Assembly: GCA_903871805.1 (NCBI GenBank)
Contig: CAIQIE010000201.1
Span: 1 to 38,966 of the forward strand
Direction of reading: 5' to 3'
Length of the DNA: 38,966 nucleotides
DNA from: an uncultured Planctomycetaceae bacterium
Lineage (GTDB): Bacteria; Planctomycetota; Planctomycetia; Planctomycetales; Planctomycetaceae
How positions within the stretch are numbered: the first letter of the stretch is position 1; every line of letters starts with the position of its first letter. Both the position numbers and the translations under genes were made by a program. Below are positions 34,389 through 38,966 of the stretch, piece after piece. The notes beneath the pieces were generated by a model. The model saw only the letters and a program-made list of their open reading frames with translations, was not told the origin of the DNA and did not search any database.

Positions 34389-35093
34389 ATGGCACGTCAG
34401 TCTAAGCGAATGAAGAATCTCTCCAGGAAGGCCGGAGAGCTTGGTGTGTTGTCTGTTCCTGAGGCCGTGAAGGCCTTGAAGGGGCTTGAGGACACGTTGC
34501 CAAAGGCCATTAAGCGGTCGAAGTTCGATCAGACCGTCGAGATCGCGGTGAGACTCGGCGTTGATCCGCGGCAGGCGGATCAGATAGTGCGAGGCTCGAT
34601 TGTGCTGCCGCACGGAATTGGCAAAGCACAGAGGGTCTTAGTGTTCGCCCAGGGTGAGAAGGTTGCTGTTGCTCAGGCGGCAGGAGCGGACTTCGTGGGT
34701 GGCAAAGAGTTGGCGGACAAGATAAAAGATGGGTGGTTGGATTTCGATGTCGCGATTGCCACGCCGGATATGATGGGTGTTGTTGGACCACTGGGGCGCG
34801 TGCTTGGGCCACGAGGTTTGATGCCTAGTCCCCGTGCTGGTACCGTTACGCAGGACGTCGCCAATGCTGTCCGTGAATACAAGGCAGGTAAGGTAGAGTT
34901 TCGTGTCGACAACGGTTCGAACGTCCATTGTGTTGTTGGTAAGATGTCCTTCGACGCGACCAGGCTTACTGAGAATATAGATGCCTTGTTGTCATTCATT
35001 CGAAGTTTGAAGCCGAACGCATCGAAGGGTGTTTATCTGCGTGGGATGGTCGTGTCTGCGACGATGATGCCTTCAATCTCTGTAGCGGTGTAG
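34389..35093 (+). CDS. rplA: 50S ribosomal protein L1
   Basis: A 234-residue L1 of the L1 stalk; in other bacteria it also represses the rplKA transcript. Signatures: [39 protein letters not shown], the domain II stretch [40 protein letters not shown] and the C-terminal [19 protein letters not shown]. Length equals that of the E. coli protein. I did not find an obvious mimic of the L1-binding rRNA helix in the short leader before rplK. Confidence 0.98.
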   Translation: MARQSKRMKNLSRKAGELGVLSVPEAVKALKGLEDTLPKAIKRSKFDQTVEIAVRLGVDPRQADQIVRGSIVLPHGIGKAQRVLVFAQGEKVAVAQAAGADFVGGKELADKIKDGWLDFDVAIATPDMMGVVGPLGRVLGPRGLMPSPRAGTVTQDVANAVREYKAGKVEFRVDNGSNVHCVVGKMSFDATRLTENIDALLSFIRSLKPNASKGVYLRGMVVSATMMPSISVAV

Positions 35094-35146
35094 TTGTGGG
35101 CTGTGGCGGGTATTTCTCTGATTCTAATTTGGGTGAGTAAGAAGCG

Positions 35147-35668
35147 ATGTCGCGGCACATAAAAGACATGGTAATTTCAGAGATCCAATCTTTGATTGGA
35201 GATGCGAAAGATTTTATCGTAGTGGACGTGTCAAAGCTGGACGCCATTTCGGCAAATCGTTGGCGTCTGGCGTTGCGTAAGGATCGTATTCACGCTTTGA
35301 CCGTGAAGAATTCGATTGCATTGAATGCCCTGAAGAGAAAGGGTGTTAAGGGGCTCGATGGCGTGCTGAGTGGCCCATCGACCTTGATCTGGGGTAGCGA
35401 CGACATCGTTGCCCTGTCTAAATCGATCACGAACTGGGCAAAAGATCTCAAAAAACTAGAGATTAAAGGAGCGGCGGTTGAGGGGCAAAGTCTCAATGCT
35501 GCCGGGGTAGAAACACTGAGCAAGAGTGCTGGTCGTCTTGAGACGATCAGTGAGCTTGCGGGTCTGATGCTCGCACCTGGGCGTCAGTTGGCTGGTTGCC
35601 TTCAAAGTCCCGGTGGTCAGCTTGCTGGTCAGCTGAAGACATTGGCGGACAAAGAGCCAGCGGCATAG
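35147..35668 (+). CDS. rplJ: 50S ribosomal protein L10
   Basis: A 173-residue stalk-base protein that anchors L7/L12 dimers. N-terminal rRNA-binding part: DFIVVDVSKLDAISANRWRL and IHALTVKNSIALNALKRKG. Middle: LDGVLSGPSTLIWGSDDIV. The C-terminal helix for L12 binding ends in ETISELAGLMLAPGRQLAGC and a second, repeated GGQLAGQLKTLADK-like turn. ATG 35147 has only weak purines upstream. The gap to rplA is just 53 bases, too short for the long L10-binding leader seen in E. coli. Confidence 0.97.
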   Translation: MSRHIKDMVISEIQSLIGDAKDFIVVDVSKLDAISANRWRLALRKDRIHALTVKNSIALNALKRKGVKGLDGVLSGPSTLIWGSDDIVALSKSITNWAKDLKKLEIKGAAVEGQSLNAAGVETLSKSAGRLETISELAGLMLAPGRQLAGCLQSPGGQLAGQLKTLADKEPAA

Positions 35669-35758
35669 TGTCGGCGGTCACCGTGCCGTCAGATTGGTTT
35701 TGTGCTTAACGAGAAGCTGTTACTCGAAGCCTATTAAAGTCAAGAGAAAGGTCTGATC

Positions 35759-36166
35759 ATGTCTGCGGAAGCAGCGTCTGAATTTGATGCAACAACGAAG
35801 GAACTGGGCGACAAGATTGTCGGTTTGACTCTTCTGGAAGCGAAGAAAGTCGTTGACTATCTGAAGCAGGTTCATGGTATCGAGCCAGCCGGTGGCGGCG
35901 CTGTCATGATGGCGGCTGCTCCGGCTGCTGCGGCGGAAGTGAAGGTTGAGCAGACCGAGTTTACGGTTACTCTGACCGGGTTTGAAGACTCGAAGAAGAT
36001 CTCCGTCATCAAGGTGGTTCGAGCTGCGACAGGGCTCGGCTTGAAAGAAGCTAAGGATCTTGTCGAAGGTGCTCCAAAGGCACTGAAGGAAGGTCTTAGC
36101 AAGGAAGACGCAGAGAAGCTGAAGAAGGAAGTGGTCGATGCTGGCGGCGCCTGCGAGATTAAGTAG
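35759..36166 (+). CDS. rplL: 50S ribosomal protein L7/L12
   Basis: A 135-residue stalk protein that recruits translation GTPases. The N-terminal dimerisation domain is [20 protein letters not shown]. An Ala-rich hinge follows ([11 protein letters not shown]). The C-terminal factor-binding domain has [40 protein letters not shown] and [19 protein letters not shown] precedes ATG 35759. The last gene before the rpoB leader; a GC-rich hairpin begins 38 bases after its stop. Confidence 0.98.
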   Translation: MSAEAASEFDATTKELGDKIVGLTLLEAKKVVDYLKQVHGIEPAGGGAVMMAAAPAAAAEVKVEQTEFTVTLTGFEDSKKISVIKVVRAATGLGLKEAKDLVEGAPKALKEGLSKEDAEKLKKEVVDAGGACEIK

Positions 36167-36203
36167 GCTTTGCATCGCGTAGCAGTCTTTTCGTTCCGCT
36201 GTC

Positions 36204-36226
36204 CCGGGGCCCGGTTGGGGCCCCGG
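36204..36226 (+). promoter_or_regulatory. GC-rich hairpin after rplL, candidate attenuator or processing site
   Basis: CCGGGGCC (36204-36211) pairs with GGCCCCGG (36219-36226), with one further C-G pair inside. There is no following T-run, so it is not a simple intrinsic terminator. In E. coli the rplL-rpoB gap has an attenuator and an RNase III site, which makes a similar role here plausible. Confidence 0.5.
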
Positions 36227-36384
36227 CGGCGTGAAAGATGTTGCGCGGTCCGTTCATTCAGAACGTGTTTTAAAGGTTCGGCACTCAGTTGTTGACCGTT
36301 TGGTATAGGTGTCACAAAACTTGCTGGCAACTGTCGTACCTCGGCAGGTGCCTTTCGTCGTGCGCTTTGTCGAGGAAACGATGC

Positions 36385-36413
36385 TTGTGAACGCTTTTTA
36401 GCGTTGTTATAGC
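36385..36413 (+). promoter_or_regulatory. Candidate rpoB promoter with palindrome in the spacer
   Basis: TTGTGA (36385-36390), a 17-base spacer and TATAGC (36408-36413) make a plausible housekeeping promoter. AACGCT-TTTT-AGCGTT (36390-36405) is a perfect inverted repeat lying between the two boxes, where a regulator could bind. Confidence 0.45.
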
Positions 36414-36620
36414 GTGTTTAGGCTCGAAAGCAGGGTGAGGTGAGCGCACCTGATTTGCCGACTTTTTTTGGTTGGCTGGTAGTCATCGGTCGTCCGGGGA
36501 CCGTTGGGGTAGTCGACACATCGTACTGTCCGACGCGTGTACGTGGGTTGGCTGTATGTGTTTTTGCCGTTCCGTTGTTGGTTCGGTTTTCAGGATTTCG
36601 ATTCGAAGGCAGGGGTTCTC

Positions 36621-38966
36621 ATGCCGGTACCGTCAGTTCGTACCATCGACCAGGATACTGTTCGGGGCTTTGGAAAAATTCAGGGTGACTTCGAAATTTC
36701 GGGTCTCACCCAGATTCAGACCGCTTCGTACACCCGGTTCCTTCAGGCAGATCGTACCTCCCGCGACCGACTGGATGTTGGTCTTGAGGCAATTCTGCGG
36801 GAAGTCTTTCCGATCGAGAGCTTCGACGGTCAATTCCGGCTGGAGTACGTTCGGTACGAGTTGGGTAAGCCTCGCTACACTCCGGAAGAGTGTCGGCAGC
36901 TGAGGCTGACATATGGTATGCCTTTCCGTGTGTGGCTGCGTCTGGTGAAGGAGCAGCCTGTGGAGGAAGAGGTATATTTGGGCGACATTCCGATTATGGT
37001 CGGAGGCGGCGAGTTTATCGTGAACGGGGCGGAGCGTGTTGTTGTTAGCCAACTCCATCGTTCCCCCGGTGTAGACTTTGTCATGGCCGAGGAGACGGCC
37101 AGCAGTGACCGGAAGACCCACTCGTGCCGGATCATTCCCGAGCGCGGCAGCTGGATCGAGTTGTTGGTCAGCAAGCGGGATGCGATTGGGGTTCGTATTG
37201 ACCAGAGCGGTAAGTTTTCTGCTTTGACGCTGCTGCGTGCTATGTCGCGTGACCACTCAAGCGACGCGGATATCATCCGGCTGTTCTACACAACAACCGT
37301 TGTCAAACTGAGTGTGAAATCCGTTCCGAAGGAGTTGGAGGGTTGCTATTCGGTTGAGGATGTGGTCTTCCCGGCTAAGCACGAGCGTGCGGGTGAGATT
37401 GTTGTTGATGCAGGGAGCGAGATTACCGAGGGTGTTGCGGAGGAGTTGATCGCCTGCGGTCTCAAGAGCATCGAGGTAATCGCTGCGCAGGATGTGCGTG
37501 ATCCGTTAATCCTCAAGACTCTTGCTGAGGATGGCACGTCGACTCATGAGGAAGCCTTGCTGAAGATCTATCAGCGTTTGCGTCCGGGAAATCCGCCTAA
37601 TCTTGACAAGGCCGGGGATCTGTTTCGGGAGAAGTTTTTCGATGTGAATCGGTATCGCCTTGGGCGTGTCGGACGATTTCGCATAAATCGGAAGTTTCAG
37701 CAGGACGTCTCAGACGACGAGATGACTCTGAATCCGACGGATTTTGTGAATTCGATGAAGTACATTGTGCGGTTGCGTGGTGGTGACGAGTCTGCTCAGA
37801 TTGACGACATCGATAACCTCGGGAATCGACGTTTGCGGACCATTGACGAGTTGGCCGCCGATGAAATTCGCAAGGGTTTCCTGAAGTTGCGGAGGACGGT
37901 GCAGGAGCGGATGAGTGTCAAGGAAGTGGAGAACATGACTCCGCGGACCTTGATCAATCCGAAAAGCGTTTCGGCAGCCATCGAGTATTTCTATGGACGG
38001 AGCGAGTTATCTCAGGTGGTGGACCAGACCAATCCGCTGTCAATGTTGGCACATGAGCGGAGGCTTAGTGCGTTGGGCCCTGGCGGTTTGAACCGGAAGC
38101 GAGCTGGGTTTGAAGTTCGAGACGTTCATATTTCCCACTACGGTCGTATTTGCCCGATCGAGACGCCAGAAGGAACGAACATTGGTTTGATTTCCAGTCT
38201 GAGTATCTTTTCGCGGGTGGATGATTACGGGTTTCTGATTTCCCCTTACCGGGTAGTCAGGGATTCAAAAGTGACGGACGAAGTTGTATGGCTGCGGGCT
38301 GACGAAGAGGCTTCTGGTTTTGTGTGCCCGGCCGACACGCTGGTAGAGAACGGTCAGATCGCTGAAGACCGCGTACTGGCGCGGAATAAGAGCGATGTCG
38401 TATGGATCGACAAGGCGGAGGTTCAGTTCATTGACGTGGCTCCCTGTCAGATGGTGGGGGTATCTGCGGGCTTGATCCCGTTTCTCGAGCATGACGACGC
38501 CAACCGCGCTCTGATGGGATCAAACATGCAGCGGCAGGCCGTGCCACTGCTGATTTCTGAGCGTCCTGTGGTCGGAACTGGAATGGAGCCGTTCGTCGCT
38601 CAAAACTCCGGGATGGTGCTGAGGGCAGAGAAGGCGGCAAAGGTTACATATGTTGACGCGACCGTCATTGAGTTGGATGGTAGGCGATACCCACTGCGGA
38701 AGTTTGTGCGGCTTAACGAGCGCACGTGCTTGAATCAGAAGCCGATCGTGCGGGTTGGCGATCGTGTGAAGGCGGGGCAGGTTCTCTGTGATAGTGCAGC
38801 CACGAAGAATGGTTCTCTTGCACTGGGCAGAAACGTGATGGTCGCATTTATGTCCTGGGAGGGATATAACTTTGAGGACGCGATCATTTTGTCTGAGCGT
38901 TTGGTGAAGGAAGACGTCTATACCTCGATCCACCTGGACGAGTTTGACGTTGAAATACGAGAGACA
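36621..38966 (+). CDS. rpoB: RNA polymerase beta subunit (partial, 3' end beyond window)
   Basis: The first 782 residues of the beta subunit; the frame is still open at the window edge. Signatures: [20 protein letters not shown] at the start, [33 protein letters not shown], the rifampicin region starting [16 protein letters not shown] (residue 459 on), [40 protein letters not shown] and the late [18 protein letters not shown]. Compared with E. coli 507-533, Gln513, Asp516, His526, Arg529 and Ser531 are kept, while Gln510 is Glu and Phe514 is Val. ATG 36621 has AGGGG five bases upstream. rpoC presumably follows outside the window. Confidence 0.98.
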   Translation, partial: MPVPSVRTIDQDTVRGFGKIQGDFEISGLTQIQTASYTRFLQADRTSRDRLDVGLEAILREVFPIESFDGQFRLEYVRYELGKPRYTPEECRQLRLTYGMPFRVWLRLVKEQPVEEEVYLGDIPIMVGGGEFIVNGAERVVVSQLHRSPGVDFVMAEETASSDRKTHSCRIIPERGSWIELLVSKRDAIGVRIDQSGKFSALTLLRAMSRDHSSDADIIRLFYTTTVVKLSVKSVPKELEGCYSVEDVVFPAKHERAGEIVVDAGSEITEGVAEELIACGLKSIEVIAAQDVRDPLILKTLAEDGTSTHEEALLKIYQRLRPGNPPNLDKAGDLFREKFFDVNRYRLGRVGRFRINRKFQQDVSDDEMTLNPTDFVNSMKYIVRLRGGDESAQIDDIDNLGNRRLRTIDELAADEIRKGFLKLRRTVQERMSVKEVENMTPRTLINPKSVSAAIEYFYGRSELSQVVDQTNPLSMLAHERRLSALGPGGLNRKRAGFEVRDVHISHYGRICPIETPEGTNIGLISSLSIFSRVDDYGFLISPYRVVRDSKVTDEVVWLRADEEASGFVCPADTLVENGQIAEDRVLARNKSDVVWIDKAEVQFIDVAPCQMVGVSAGLIPFLEHDDANRALMGSNMQRQAVPLLISERPVVGTGMEPFVAQNSGMVLRAEKAAKVTYVDATVIELDGRRYPLRKFVRLNERTCLNQKPIVRVGDRVKAGQVLCDSAATKNGSLALGRNVMVAFMSWEGYNFEDAIILSERLVKEDVYTSIHLDEFDVEIRET

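Larger units (their letters stand above)
36167..36620. other. 454-base rplL-rpoB intergenic region
   Basis: It holds a strong GC hairpin (36204-36226), a candidate promoter with an embedded palindrome (36385-36413) and the rpoB ribosome-binding site AGGGG (36611-36615). No gene is supported; the frames that start at 36440 and 36472 run into rpoB in the wrong register. Confidence 0.6.

Noticed and set aside
36440..36903. 82- and 143-codon frames before and across the start of rpoB
   Set aside because: They are in the wrong register relative to rpoB, whose start at 36621 has a ribosome-binding site and full family similarity.

Overview
The window looks like a chromosomal segment from a planctomycete, probably order Planctomycetales. 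This is inferred from the proteins: an EF-Tu with a divergent switch I loop that I remember from planctomycetes, a sigma-70 factor with an N-terminal helix-turn-helix and no clear region 3, Tat-exported DUF3500 and PQQ-type beta-propeller proteins, and a 'GYDD' YbeY. Genes are loosely packed with long gaps, as is usual in that phylum. I see no phage, insertion sequence, CRISPR array or rRNA operon. The genus cannot be fixed from sequence alone.

Layout. 0.26-1.2 kb: fmt (initiator tRNA formylation). 1.9-9.3 kb: a plus-strand island with a ketosynthase-fold protein that has lost its whole catalytic triad, a split MacAB/DevBCA-type exporter (membrane-fusion protein, ATPase, two FtsX-like permeases of 385 aa each) and a membrane-anchored C39-like cysteine peptidase with all catalytic residues intact. 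This is the best candidate in the window for an undescribed system. 9.6-10.5 kb: a small eRF1-like protein and a small membrane protein, closed by a near-perfect palindromic terminator facing clpC. 10.6-16.4 kb (minus): clpC, a HemW-like radical SAM protein and a Tat-exported beta-propeller. 16.9-19.3 kb (plus): a DUF3500 protein and a secreted metal-dependent amidohydrolase, separated by a strong terminator. 19.5-22.1 kb (minus): ATP-grasp enzyme, Maf pyrophosphatase and folP. 22.4-24.2 kb: a membrane-anchored beta-propeller. 24.3-27.8 kb (minus): small membrane protein, ybeY and an AGCS sodium/amino-acid symporter. 27.8-29.25 kb: a 1.46-kb stretch without a gene but with several hairpins. 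29.25-30.4 kb: a sigma factor with a terminator-like hairpin just before its ribosome-binding site.

30.6 kb to the end is the translation/transcription supercluster: tRNA-Thr(TGT), tRNA-Tyr(GTA), tRNA-Gly(TCC), tRNA-Thr(GGT), tuf, rpmG, tRNA-Trp(CCA), secE, nusG, rplK, rplA, rplJ, rplL and rpoB, which runs off the window. The four-tRNA order before tuf is the same as in the E. coli thrU-tyrU-glyT-thrT-tufB operon. rpmG (50 aa) encodes an L33 that keeps only two of the four zinc cysteines. Candidate promoters lie before the tRNA cluster and before rpoB, and hairpins sit between tuf and rpmG and between rplL and rpoB.
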